Shown here in pieces: positions 1 through 7,910 of a stretch of 64,000 bases of DNA. Below the pieces are notes generated by a model. It worked only from the letters and a program-made list of their open reading frames with translations, was not told the origin of the DNA and did not search any database. The DNA is from CAZTHM01 sp041946825. Lineage in GTDB: Bacteria; Acidobacteriota; Terriglobia; UBA7540. Each line of letters starts with the position of its first letter. The first letter of the stretch is position 1. The DNA is taken from contig JBHGBD010000012.1 of assembly GCA_041946825.1 (NCBI GenBank), positions 1 to 64,000 on the forward strand, in the 5' to 3' direction. The translations under genes and the position numbers were made by a program.

Positions 1-57
1 GAACTACCGACCTCACCCTTATCAGGGGTGCGCTCTAGCCACCTGAGCTACAGGCCC
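1..57 (-). tRNA. tRNA-Ile (GAT anticodon), 3' part cut off by the window edge
   Basis: Read on the minus strand, the 5' end GGGCCTGTAGCTCAG is at 57. A D-arm follows, then the anticodon stem-loop containing CTGATAA (anticodon GAT), and the start of the variable/T region. The sequence leaves the window before the TTC loop and acceptor strand are complete. tRNA-Ile(GAT) often sits in rRNA operon spacers, but a promoter lies directly upstream here and no rRNA is visible on this side, so it begins its own transcript. Confidence 0.93.
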
Positions 58-117
58 GCGGGACTGCCGTGGGTCAGCCGGGTTGGGGCAGGACCAAAAC
101 CCGACCGCAACCCGATC

Positions 118-146
118 AGTATAGGCCGACTGTCTCCCTCGCGCAA
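118..146 (-). promoter_or_regulatory. Sigma70-type promoter for the tRNA-Ile transcript
   Basis: On the minus strand, -35 TTGCGC (141-146) and -10 TATACT (118-123) are separated by exactly 17 bases, about 60 bases before the tRNA 5' end. I see nothing gene-like in the rest of the 58-359 gap. Confidence 0.6.
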
Positions 147-359
147 GTCTTAACCCGTCGCCTCCCGGGTCGGGGGTCGTCTCGGCGCTGCCGAATCGAA
201 GCCGGAAGCCCGCGCAAACCGCGCCCGCGCCGCCGATACCGGGTGTGGTGGCCTTTTGCCCCCGCCTGTGGTACAAAAGAGAATTAGGGCGTATCGGTAC
301 TCGACTCGAAGCAAGACTTAAGCTCCAGGCAGCGTTTCCGGCTTCTCACTGGAAGTCAG

Positions 360-1625
360 ATGAACACCGTCCGCAAACACGTCTTCCCCAACCGCCTCAC
401 CGTCATCACGGAGAGCATGCCGTCGGTGCGCTCGGTGTCGATGGGCGTCTGGCTGCGCGCGGGCTCGCGGCACGAACGCGAGGCGGAGAACGGTATCACG
501 CACTTCCTCGAACACATGGTCTTCAAGGGGACGAAGAACCGCACGGCCGAAGAGATCGCTCGCGCCGCCGACTCGATCGGCGGACACCTCGACGCCTTCA
601 CCGCCAAAGAGTGCACGAGTTTCTCCATCAAGATTTTGGACGAGCACGTCCCGCGCGCCTTCGACATCCTGAGCGACCTCGTCAAGAATCCCCTCTTCGA
701 GCCCGAGCACATCACGCGCGAGCAGAAAGTCATCCGCGAAGAGATCAAAATGGTGGAAGACCAGCCCGACGACCTGGTGCACGAAATCTTCACCCAGGCC
801 TACTGGCGCGGCCACGCGCTGGGCCGGCCGATTCTGGGCACCCGCCAGACCGTGGGGAGTTTCGATCGGCGGCAGTTGAGCGACTACTTCCATCGGCACT
901 ACACGCCCGCCAACATGCTCATCACCGCGGCGGGGAATCTCCAGCACGCGCGAATCGTCGAACTGGTCGCGAAGGAATTCGGCGACGCGCCCGCCGGCGC
1001 CTTGACAAAAGAAAGCCCCGCCCCCGTCGCCAACCCACACCTCAAGCAGCGCCACAAGAAGGAACTCGAGCAAGTGCACATCTGCCTGGGCGCGCCCTGC
1101 TATCCGCAGACGCACGAGCGGCGCTTCGCGTGCTACATTCTCAACACGGTGCTGGGCGGAGGAATGAGCTCCCGCCTGTTTCAGAATATCCGCGAAAAGC
1201 GCGGCCTGGCTTACGCGGTGTTTTCCAATTTGAGCACGTTCCGCGACGCGGGCTGCCTGAGCGTTTACGCCGGCACAGGCACCGCCAGCGCGCGCCAGGT
1301 GGTCGAACTCATCGTCGCGGAGTTGCGCCGCATGAAGGGGACGCCGCTTGAGGCGGAAGAGCTCCAGCACGCCAAGGACTATCTGAAAGGTAACCTGCTC
1401 CTTAGCCTCGAATCCACTTCCGCGCGCATGGGTAACCTGGCTCGGCAGGAGATGTACTTCGGCCGCTCCATCACCCTCGACGAAATCGCCGCCGGCGTGA
1501 ACGCCGTCACCATCGACGACGTGCAGGCCGTGGCGCGCGACCTTTTCTCGACCGAGCGTATCGCGCTCACCATCCTCGGTCCCCTCAACGGCCTCCGGAT
1601 GACCCGCGCCGACCTCGCCTGCTGA
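360..1625 (+). CDS. M16 family zinc peptidase (processing-peptidase/insulinase-like)
   Basis: This 421-residue protein belongs to the M16B family, resembling mitochondrial processing peptidase beta and Bacillus MlpA/YmxG. The inverted zinc motif HFLEHMVFKGT near residue 49 (HxxEH) is followed by the distal glutamate region in an EEI...ED stretch. The second, non-catalytic half carries the typical GGGMSSRLFQNIREKRGLAY substrate-binding block. The length fits a single M16B subunit. The ATG at 360 begins right at the conserved N-terminal strand, and no signal peptide is visible, so it is probably cytoplasmic. The gene stands alone, facing away from the edge tRNA. Its substrate cannot be told from sequence. 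Confidence 0.93.
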   Translation: MNTVRKHVFPNRLTVITESMPSVRSVSMGVWLRAGSRHEREAENGITHFLEHMVFKGTKNRTAEEIARAADSIGGHLDAFTAKECTSFSIKILDEHVPRAFDILSDLVKNPLFEPEHITREQKVIREEIKMVEDQPDDLVHEIFTQAYWRGHALGRPILGTRQTVGSFDRRQLSDYFHRHYTPANMLITAAGNLQHARIVELVAKEFGDAPAGALTKESPAPVANPHLKQRHKKELEQVHICLGAPCYPQTHERRFACYILNTVLGGGMSSRLFQNIREKRGLAYAVFSNLSTFRDAGCLSVYAGTGTASARQVVELIVAELRRMKGTPLEAEELQHAKDYLKGNLLLSLESTSARMGNLARQEMYFGRSITLDEIAAGVNAVTIDDVQAVARDLFSTERIALTILGPLNGLRMTRADLAC

Positions 1626-1961
1626 AGTCAGGCCGAAATCGTCGGCCCCACGACTAGCCTACAGATTGTGGCAGATCGCAAGCCGCTTTCAAGATATTCC
1701 CAAACGGTCGGGCCGGAAATAAGGCCTAAGATCGGCACCGTCTCATGCTCCCCGCGCCACTTTTCGGCGATGGGTTCGCGTCCTCGGACATCTTATGCAA
1801 CTCGTTGATTGTCCAGCCAGTTGCGGGCTTTCCGTTGTTGCCAGACAGGCGTCTCGAGGGTTCTTGCAGCGCGCTTGCAACTTCTTCCCCGCCCCGGCCG
1901 CCGCGCGTCGCCCCTCCACAGGAGCGTCGAACGATGCGTCGCTGACACATCGCCCCTACTG

Positions 1962-2032
1962 CTGTAGCGGCGAACTGCGTTCGCCGCCCGTCACCAGGAA
2001 TAACAACCGGCGATCATAGATCGCCGCTACAG
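1962..2032. repeat. 71-bp double-hairpin palindromic element (REP/BIME-like)
   Basis: Perfect 12-bp outer arms CTGTAGCGGCGA (1962-1973) and TCGCCGCTACAG (2021-2032) enclose two small hairpins: GGCGAAC-TGC-GTTCGCC (1969-1985) and GGCGATC-ATA-GATCGCC (2009-2025). It lies in the 1626-2156 gap, the largest gap in the window. That gap otherwise shows only a -10-like TATACT near 2091, shortly before the next gene. No coding potential was recognised in the gap. Confidence 0.75.
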
Positions 2033-2156
2033 TGCTGCAGCGGACGCGACGCTACTCGTGAAGTGGCGCTAGGACGGCGGGTCCCGTGGTATACTCCGCG
2101 ATATTAGTTGAGCATCGAACGGCTCAGGGCGAGAGCTGCGAAAAAGGAGGGTTGCC

Positions 2157-3557
2157 ATGACAGACCAAGGGGCTGGTGCGGCTATTGGTGTCGCAAGAAC
2201 CACTGGGGCGAAGAAACTGGAAGGGCTGAAGGCGGGGCTGCGCGGCCCGCTTCTCGTTCCCGGCGATGAGGGGTACGAGGCGGCGCGCAAAATTCATAAT
2301 GGGATGATCGACCGGCATCCGGCGGCGATTGTCCGCTGCGCCGGCGTTGCCGACGTGATGCGGGCGGTCAATTTCGCGCGTGAACACGAACTGCTGGTCT
2401 CGGTGCGCGGCGGTGGGCACGGCATTGCCGGGTTCGCGGTCTGCGATGGCGGAATGATGATCGACCTCTCGCAGATGCGGGGCGTGCGCGTCGATCCTGC
2501 GGCGCGCACCGCGCGGGCCCAGGGCGGCGCCACCTGGGGCGATTTCGACGACGAGACGCTGGCGTTCGGCCTGGCGACCACCGGCGGCGTGGCGCGCCCC
2601 ACAGGCATCGCCGGGCTGACGGTGGCGGGCGGACACGGCTACCTGGTACGCAGGTTCGGGCTTGCCTGCGACAACCTGCTTTCGGTGGACGTGGTCACCG
2701 CCGACGGGAGAATGCTCAAAGCCAGCGCTGCGGAGAACCCGGACCTCTTCTGGGCGGTGCGCGGCGGAGGCGGAAATTTCGGGATCCTCACTTCGTTTGA
2801 ATACCGGCTCCATCCTATCGGACCCATGCTGGGTGGCCTGCTGATAACTCCCTTCGACAAGGCGACGGGATTCCTCCGGATGTACGACGACCTGATGGCG
2901 ACCGCGCCGGACGAATTGGGCGGCGCGGCGGTTCTCGGGACTCTGCCGGATGGAACGAAAGCCGTCGTGGGCCTTCCCGGCTGGAGCGGGCCGATTGACC
3001 AGGGCGAGCGCCTGCTGAAGCCGATAAGGTCGTACGGCCCACCCATCGCCGACGAGCTTGGCCCCATGCCCTATTCGGCGCTCCAGAGCATTGTGGAGAA
3101 ATTCAATCCCCGGGGTATGCGCAACTACTGGAAGACCCACTACCTGAAAGACCTCTCGGATGAGGCCATCCGGACGATTGTCGAGTGCTACGCCAGCGTT
3201 CCCTCGCCTTTCTCTCACGCCGTCGTTTACGCGATCGGCGGAGGAGCCGCGGGGCGCGTGCCCGAAGACGCGACCGCCGTCGCCTATCGCAACATGCGCT
3301 ACGCCCTGGTGCTCATCAGCATGTGGGAGAACGCCGACGACGACGAGCGCAATATCCGCTGGCTGCAGGATTACTGGGAGGCGACCAAACCCTTCGCGGC
3401 AGGCGGGTTCTATATCAACTACGAGGCCGCGGTGGAGGCGGACAAAGTGAAGGCCGCTTACGGCGCGAAGAAATACGAACGCCTCGCGTCCATCAAGAAG
3501 AAATACGACCCCACAAACTTCTTCCGCCTCAACCAGAATATCCAGCCCGCTGCCTGA
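2157..3557 (+). CDS. FAD-linked oxidoreductase, berberine-bridge-enzyme (PCMH) family
   Basis: This 466-residue flavoprotein has a PCMH-type FAD_binding_4 domain in the N-terminal half and a BBE tail ending in NFFRLNQNI. The probable covalent FAD attachment histidine is His88 in VRGGGHGIAG. The second attachment site used by bicovalent members (Cys in a GxC motif) is not evident, because the equivalent stretch reads RPTGIAG. The family oxidises alcohols, sugars or secondary metabolites; the substrate here is unknown. A strong ribosome binding site (AAAAAGGAGG) fixes the ATG at 2157. No signal peptide is seen. It converges with hemH, with 4 bases between the two stops. Confidence 0.9.
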   Translation: MTDQGAGAAIGVARTTGAKKLEGLKAGLRGPLLVPGDEGYEAARKIHNGMIDRHPAAIVRCAGVADVMRAVNFAREHELLVSVRGGGHGIAGFAVCDGGMMIDLSQMRGVRVDPAARTARAQGGATWGDFDDETLAFGLATTGGVARPTGIAGLTVAGGHGYLVRRFGLACDNLLSVDVVTADGRMLKASAAENPDLFWAVRGGGGNFGILTSFEYRLHPIGPMLGGLLITPFDKATGFLRMYDDLMATAPDELGGAAVLGTLPDGTKAVVGLPGWSGPIDQGERLLKPIRSYGPPIADELGPMPYSALQSIVEKFNPRGMRNYWKTHYLKDLSDEAIRTIVECYASVPSPFSHAVVYAIGGGAAGRVPEDATAVAYRNMRYALVLISMWENADDDERNIRWLQDYWEATKPFAAGGFYINYEAAVEADKVKAAYGAKKYERLASIKKKYDPTNFFRLNQNIQPAA

Positions 3558-3561
3558 GGGA

Positions 3562-4953
3562 TCAGCTATGGGCTCTCGAGGGCTCTGCGGGCGGGCGATT
3601 CTCACCCCCCGCAACCACCAGCTCCGCCAGGGCGCGGATGAAGGCGGGGGAGTCGTTCAGGGCGGGCATGAGCTCAAACTGCGTGATGCCAAGTGAGTCG
3701 GCAAGTCGTCGAGCCTCGATATCAACCTCGGCCAGAGTTTCGACGTGGTCGGTGACAAACGAAATGGGAATCACCAGCACGCGCTTCCCGGGCGACGTAG
3801 CGCCGGCCCCGCTCGGAGCGCGGCCGGCCTGGTCATCGTTGAGGGTCGTGCCCGCCTGAAGGTGAGCGCTACTTCGGACCCCGGCAATCGCGTGTAGCGT
3901 TTCGCCCAGCGTCGGCGCGAGCCACTTCCCCGGCGAAACGCGGCTCTGGTAGCAGAGCACGTGAGGATTGGCCCAACCGCCGCGCGCCATCACCAGCTTC
4001 ACGGTCTCTTCAATGTGCCGCTGGTAAGGATCCCCCGCCTCGATCACCCGCAGCGGCACGCCGTGAGCGCTGAAGACGAGATGAACGTCATCCGCAGATT
4101 GCGCGGATTCCTCGGCTAGAACACTGGATTTAGGAAGGGTTTGGCGGCGCTCGTCACCCTGTGCCCGTTCGCTGTCGCCCTGAGCCCGTCGCAGCGGGCG
4201 AAGGGTCTTCTCCAGTACCCACTCAGGCTGAAGTCCGGAAGGGGTCTTCATCAATTCAGAATGCCGTGATTCTTCGCTGCGCCTCCCTTCGTCAGGCTGG
4301 CTCAGAATGACATTCCCGGGATCGTCATCCCCGCGCAGGCGGGGATCCGTTGGAGCGGCCGGGCGGAACCGCGCCAGACCCTCGTTGATCTTTTCCACCA
4401 TTGCGTCGAGGTACGCCGGGTGGTCGTAAAAGCACTGGATCGTCCTGGTAGGGATCGGGCGATGGCCGTTGGCGTCGTGCAGGCGGCGCCATTCGTTCAG
4501 GCTGCTTCCGGTCGTGGTTCTGGAATACTGAGGATAAAGGGGCAGCAGAACCAGTTCGGAGAAGTCGCCGCGCTGGATCTCGGCGACGGCGGCGGCGGTG
4601 AGCGGGTGCCAGTAGCGCATGGCGACGAAGACGCGCGCGTCGAGGCCGCGGGATCCGCGCAATTCACGCTCGAGGGCGGCGCGCTGCCGCTCGGTCAGCT
4701 CACCAATGGGCGAGCGCCCGCCAATGGCGGCATAGTGCTCCTGCACGTGGCGGGCGCGGCGCGAGGCAATCAGGCGCGCCAGCGTCGGGCGCGCCAGGCG
4801 CGCGAAAGGAAAGTCGATGATGTCGGGATCGCTAAAGAGGTTGTAGAGAAAAGGTTCGACAGCGTCCAGCGAGTCCGGTCCTCCCAACTGGAAGACCACC
4901 ACGCCCACCCGCCGGCCGGGCGTCTCCGCGCGGGATGTCTTTTGCCTTTGCAT
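3562..4953 (-). CDS. hemH: Ferrochelatase with two in-frame repeat insertions
   Basis: It inserts Fe2+ into protoporphyrin or coproporphyrin in haem synthesis. Family hallmarks are an N-terminal VVVFQLGGPDS, the LLPLYPQYS strand, the catalytic His297 in VFSAHGVP, the Glu351 region (LGETLHAI) and FVTDHVETLAEVDIEA. The protein is 463 residues, whereas the family is usually about 320-350. The excess falls in two blocks, residues ~198-287 and ~358-389, both in surface-loop positions and both encoded by dispersed palindromic repeats. Removing them leaves about 341 residues of uninterrupted ferrochelatase. The frame stays open through both blocks, so the gene is probably functional. No other haem gene is in the window. 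Confidence 0.93.
   Translation of the reverse strand: MQRQKTSRAETPGRRVGVVVFQLGGPDSLDAVEPFLYNLFSDPDIIDFPFARLARPTLARLIASRRARHVQEHYAAIGGRSPIGELTERQRAALERELRGSRGLDARVFVAMRYWHPLTAAAVAEIQRGDFSELVLLPLYPQYSRTTTGSSLNEWRRLHDANGHRPIPTRTIQCFYDHPAYLDAMVEKINEGLARFRPAAPTDPRLRGDDDPGNVILSQPDEGRRSEESRHSELMKTPSGLQPEWVLEKTLRPLRRAQGDSERAQGDERRQTLPKSSVLAEESAQSADDVHLVFSAHGVPLRVIEAGDPYQRHIEETVKLVMARGGWANPHVLCYQSRVSPGKWLAPTLGETLHAIAGVRSSAHLQAGTTLNDDQAGRAPSGAGATSPGKRVLVIPISFVTDHVETLAEVDIEARRLADSLGITQFELMPALNDSPAFIRALAELVVAGGENRPPAEPSRAHS
3787..3882. repeat. Palindromic repeat inserted in frame in hemH (block 2)
   Basis: It encodes about residues 358-389 of hemH. The ends are GTAGCGC near 3798 and GCGCTAC near 3868, with an internal inverted pair GCCGGCC...GGCCGGC. 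The GTAGCGCC end resembles intergenic palindromes near 19541 and 25319, suggesting one dispersed family. Boundaries are estimated from where ferrochelatase similarity stops and resumes. Confidence 0.65.
4093..4362. repeat. Mosaic of short dispersed repeats inserted in frame in hemH (block 1)
   Basis: It encodes about residues 198-287 of hemH. It contains the widespread palindrome ATCCCCGC-GCAG-GCGGGGAT (4327-4346), a GGCTCAGAATGACATTC-type segment (about 4298-4315) and a CCTGAGC...GCGAAGGGTC segment (about 4170-4210). These look like three common intergenic repeat types joined together. The palindrome's own translation reads PRLRGDDD. Confidence 0.7.
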
Positions 4954-5202
4954 AGCCTCGAAAAGTAGTTATCGAAAGCTCGTGCCCTGCCGCAGAGCAG
5001 GTCCGGCGGCCGGATGGACTCCCCCCGATCGATGATGTCTTGGCCCTGAAGCCTAAATCCTACCACGAGTGAGCACGGGAGCGGCAAGTGTTTCCTGTGG
5101 TGACGGGGGTGTCTGGGCGGCAGGTTCGACTGCGACTTTCATGGAGGCCAATCCCCCGCACGGGCTTGAATACATCTCCCGGCCGCCCGCGCACGGACGA
5201 AG

Positions 5203-5232
5203 TTGTGTAAGCCAATTATTTTCTGTTATATA
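5203..5232 (+). promoter_or_regulatory. Probable sigma70 promoter of the rsmG-parA-parB region
   Basis: -35 TTGTGT (5203-5208) and -10 TATATA (5227-5232) are spaced by 18 bases in a locally AT-rich patch, just before parS and about 110 bases before the chosen rsmG start. The rest of the 4954-5342 gap shows no gene. Confidence 0.45.
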
Positions 5233-5240
5233 AATGATGC

Positions 5241-5256
5241 TGTTTCACGTGAAACA
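5241..5256. promoter_or_regulatory. parS centromere site 1
   Basis: A perfect 16-bp palindrome TGTTTCACGTGAAACA, identical to the consensus parS bound by chromosomal ParB. It sits just upstream of rsmG and about 0.7 kb before a second identical copy next to parA. Confidence 0.96.
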
Positions 5257-5342
5257 TTCTGAAGGGCTCGTTATTGCTGGGCACCTTGCTCTACAAGGTC
5301 GTTCGGTTCCCGCTTGACACCTCCGCTAGAATCAAGGCCAGG

Positions 5343-5972
5343 ATGGTCGACCAAGCCAGGTTCTTCCAACTCCTTGTTCCCTTCGACGTGAAGTTGTCGG
5401 CCAGCCAGGCTGCCCAGGCCCTCGCCTACCTCGACCTCCTGATGCGCTGGAACCGCAAGATCAACCTTACGGCCATTCGCAGCGAGGAAGAGTGTGTGAC
5501 CCGGCATTTTGGGGAAAGCTTTCTTCTGTCAAGACGGTTCGACCTTAAAGGGAGACTCCTGGACGTCGGGAGCGGCGCAGGCTTCCCAGGACTTCCCCTG
5601 AAGATTGCCTTCCCTGCTTTGGCTGTCACGCTTTTGGAGCCGGTCGCCAAAAAGCGGGCTTTTCTGAAGGAAGTCGCGAGAGTGTGCCAAATGGTCTCAG
5701 TCGAGGTTCGCGGCGAGAGGCTCAATGATTTCGCAAGAAGCCTGCACGCTCCCTGCTACGAGACCGTGACTTCGCGAGCTGTGGGTAAGCTTGACAGGCT
5801 GATCCCCTCGGCCGCTGAGTGCCTGGTCCCGGGAGGCCGGTTGTGCCTGTGGTTGACGGCAGATCAGACTAAGACCATTTCTAGTATCTCCCCGGGCCTC
5901 TCTTGGGGAGATCCGATACCGATCCCCCTGGCGCACGAAAGCCAGATAGTGGTCGGCACTCGCGTACGCTGA
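5343..5972 (+). CDS. rsmG: 16S rRNA (guanine-N7)-methyltransferase RsmG (GidB)
   Basis: An SAM-dependent methyltransferase that makes m7G527 in 16S rRNA. Motif I LLDVGSGAGFPGLPLKI is clear, preceded by the family signature WNRKINLTAI and followed by LLEPVAKKRAFL. From the ATG at 5343 the protein is 209 residues, matching the E. coli protein (207). An in-frame TTG at 5274 would add 23 residues not expected in the family, so I prefer 5343. It lies between two parS sites and upstream of parA-parB, the classic origin-proximal arrangement, but its usual partner mnmG is absent and hemH lies upstream instead. Confidence 0.93.
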   Translation: MVDQARFFQLLVPFDVKLSASQAAQALAYLDLLMRWNRKINLTAIRSEEECVTRHFGESFLLSRRFDLKGRLLDVGSGAGFPGLPLKIAFPALAVTLLEPVAKKRAFLKEVARVCQMVSVEVRGERLNDFARSLHAPCYETVTSRAVGKLDRLIPSAAECLVPGGRLCLWLTADQTKTISSISPGLSWGDPIPIPLAHESQIVVGTRVR

Positions 5973-5986
5973 GGCTATTCCGCCGC

Positions 5987-6002
5987 TGTTTCACGTGAAA
6001 CA
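5987..6002. promoter_or_regulatory. parS centromere site 2
   Basis: A second perfect TGTTTCACGTGAAACA palindrome, in the short gap between rsmG and parA, 12 bases before the proposed parA -35 box. ParB bound here could also affect parA transcription. Confidence 0.96.
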
Positions 6003-6014
6003 TCTTGTTTCGTC

Positions 6015-6043
6015 TTGCGGAAAAGTGCCGCCTTTGATAGTTT
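6015..6043 (+). promoter_or_regulatory. Candidate parA promoter
   Basis: -35 TTGCGG (6015-6020), 17-base spacer, -10 TAGTTT (6038-6043). The -10 match is moderate. If real, it rules out the in-frame TTG at 6015 as the parA start and supports the GTG at 6072. Confidence 0.4.
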
Positions 6044-6071
6044 CTCCCTAATCTCAAAGGGTCGGGGAAAC

Positions 6072-6857
6072 GTGGGCCGGGTCATCGCTGTTGCCAACCA
6101 GAAAGGCGGTGTAGGGAAGACCACCACCGCCATCAATCTCGGCGCCGCGCTCGCCAACCAGGAGATGTGGACGCTGGTTGTTGACTGCGACCCGCAGGCT
6201 AACACGACCGGTGGCCTCGGTTTCGCTAAAGACCCCTCGCGCCGGTCCCTCTACCACGCGCTCATGATGGGTGTGTCGCTGGAGGACCTCGTAATCCCCT
6301 GCGCGGTCGAGGGGCTTCACCTGGTTCCTTCGGAGAAGAACCTTGTAGGGGCGACGGTCGAGCTCGTGGAGGTTGCCGAACGCGAGCAGCTCCTGCGCCG
6401 AAAGCTGGAGGGACTGCGTGAGAAGTTCAACTTCGTGATTCTGGATTGCCCGCCCGCGCTCGACCTGCTGACCCTGAATGCGCTGGTTGCCGCCGATTCT
6501 GTTATCGTGCCGGTACAATGCGAATACTTCGCGTTGGAGGGCGTCTCGGAGCTTTTCGATACCCTCATCCGAATCCGCCGCACACACAATCCGCGGCTGG
6601 CCGTCGAAGGCATCCTGCTCACCATGTTCGACGAGCGCACGAACCTCTCGCACCAGGTGCGCGACGACCTGCGCGACTTTTTCGGCGATCAGGTGTTCGA
6701 TACGATGATCCCGCGCAATGTCCGTCTGGCGGAGGCTCCCAGCTACGGAAAGCCGATAATCCTTTACGACCCGGATTGCCGCGGGGCGCAAAGCTATCTC
6801 GATCTCGCCAAGGAGGTCATCAACCATGACCAGAAAGGCGCTCGGGCGCGGACTTAG
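6072..6857 (+). CDS. parA: Chromosome partitioning ATPase ParA (Soj)
   Basis: A Walker-type ATPase that binds DNA non-specifically and moves ParB-parS complexes. The deviant Walker A motif KGGVGKTTTAIN starts at residue 11 from the GTG at 6072. Walker B (FVILDCPPAL) and the conserved PRNVRLAEAPSYGKP block near the C-terminus are present. At 261 residues it fits the short chromosomal ParA class, with no helix-turn-helix extension. An upstream TTG (6015) is possible but lies in the proposed promoter; GGGGAAAC precedes the GTG. parB overlaps its 3' end by 32 bases, implying translational coupling. Confidence 0.96.
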   Translation: MGRVIAVANQKGGVGKTTTAINLGAALANQEMWTLVVDCDPQANTTGGLGFAKDPSRRSLYHALMMGVSLEDLVIPCAVEGLHLVPSEKNLVGATVELVEVAEREQLLRRKLEGLREKFNFVILDCPPALDLLTLNALVAADSVIVPVQCEYFALEGVSELFDTLIRIRRTHNPRLAVEGILLTMFDERTNLSHQVRDDLRDFFGDQVFDTMIPRNVRLAEAPSYGKPIILYDPDCRGAQSYLDLAKEVINHDQKGARART

Positions 6858-7677
6858 CGCCCTGCTGCACGAAGTCGAATCAACGCCCCCGACCGCGGGG
6901 CTTGAGTCCGTCGCGATCGACCGGATCGACCCTAATCCCTTCCAACCTCGGCGGACGTTCCCTGAGGCCAGCCTCAAGGAGCTCGCGGATTCGATTCGCG
7001 CCAGCGGCCTGGTTCAGCCGGTCTTGCTCCGCCGCGCGGGCGAGCGGTTCCAGTTGGTGGCGGGAGAGCGCCGGTGGCGAGCGGCACGCCTGGCGGGAAT
7101 CGAATCCGTCCCAGCTGTTATCCGCGACCTTTCGGATCGCGAAGCGCTCGAACTCGCGCTGACGGAGAATCTTCTCCGCGAAGAATTGAATCCCCTGGAA
7201 GTCGCTCACGGGTTCGAGGCGCTGCAGTCGAAGTACGCACTGACGCACGAGGAAATCGCGGCGCGCCTCGGCATCAGCCGCAGCGCCGTGACCAACACGC
7301 TCCGCCTGCTGGGCTTGCCAGAAGAAGTCCAATCAATGATTCAGCAGGGTAAGATCACGGCAGGGCACGCGCGACCGCTACTCCGCGTCAACTCGGCCAA
7401 GGATCAGATCTGGCTGGCCAAAAAGTTTCATCGGAATGCCTATTCGGTGCGCGCGGCCGAGGATCTGGTCAGCGGCTTGACCGAGCATCCTTCCCCTGTG
7501 AGCCCTCCCGCGGAAAAACTGGAAGATCCGAACGTCCGCGCCGCGGTGCTCGAGATGGAGCGCGCGCTCGGCACGCGGGTCAAGATCGTCGGCAACGCCG
7601 CGAGCGGCCGCATCGAAATCCGCTACTATTCGGGGGAGGATCTGAACCGGATTTACGAGTATATCATGCGGCGGTGA
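6826..7677 (+). CDS. parB: Chromosome partitioning CTPase ParB (Spo0J)
   Basis: A parS-binding CTP-dependent clamp. The N-terminal peptide MTRKALGRGLSALL is the ParA-stimulating segment. The CTP-binding motif GERRWRA lies at residues 80-86 and ENLLREELNPLE near 114-125. The DNA-binding helix-turn-helix LTHEEIAARLGISRSAVTNT is at about 139-158, and a C-terminal dimerisation region completes the 283 residues. It is coupled to parA by overlap. Two perfect parS sites lie within 1.6 kb upstream. Confidence 0.96.
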   Translation: MTRKALGRGLSALLHEVESTPPTAGLESVAIDRIDPNPFQPRRTFPEASLKELADSIRASGLVQPVLLRRAGERFQLVAGERRWRAARLAGIESVPAVIRDLSDREALELALTENLLREELNPLEVAHGFEALQSKYALTHEEIAARLGISRSAVTNTLRLLGLPEEVQSMIQQGKITAGHARPLLRVNSAKDQIWLAKKFHRNAYSVRAAEDLVSGLTEHPSPVSPPAEKLEDPNVRAAVLEMERALGTRVKIVGNAASGRIEIRYYSGEDLNRIYEYIMRR

Positions 7678-7857
7678 TCCGCAGATTACACGGATTATGC
7701 AGATTGAGATAATCTATTAAAGAACTACCTGATTTAGCATTACGTTCTTCGTGATAGCCAGAAAGTCGCCGGCACGGGCCGGACAACTCACGGCGCCCTG
7801 AGCCGGATGGCGACCCGGCAGGGGGCCCGGAAGCCAGAATCGACCGAATGCCCACTT

Positions 7858-7889
7858 TTTACTGTTGACTGTCGACAGTAAACTGTAAA
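7858..7889. repeat. Near-perfect 32-bp palindrome upstream of the bactofilin gene
   Basis: The two 16-base arms around GTC|GAC agree at 14 of 16 positions. The words ACTGTTGACTGTCGACAGT and ACAGTAAACTGT recur in the repeat near 53305-53375, so this is probably a member of a dispersed AGTCAACAGT-type repeat rather than an operator, though it ends only 21 bases before the bactofilin start. Confidence 0.65.
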
Positions 7890-7910
7890 CTCGTTCCCAA
7901 GGAGCCGGCC

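Noticed and set aside
245..1351. Overlapping plus- and minus-strand frames across the M16 peptidase
   Set aside because: Arginine/proline-rich translations typical of GC-rich alternate frames; the M16 frame has the zinc motif.
2124..3614. Long minus-strand open frame of 496 codons opposite the FAD oxidase
   Set aside because: It is a GC-rich shadow with no domain or ribosome site; the plus-strand gene has a strong ribosome site and clear family motifs.
3562..4953. hemH as a pseudogene because of its abnormal length
   Set aside because: The frame is unbroken, all catalytic blocks are intact, and removing the two repeat blocks restores normal length.
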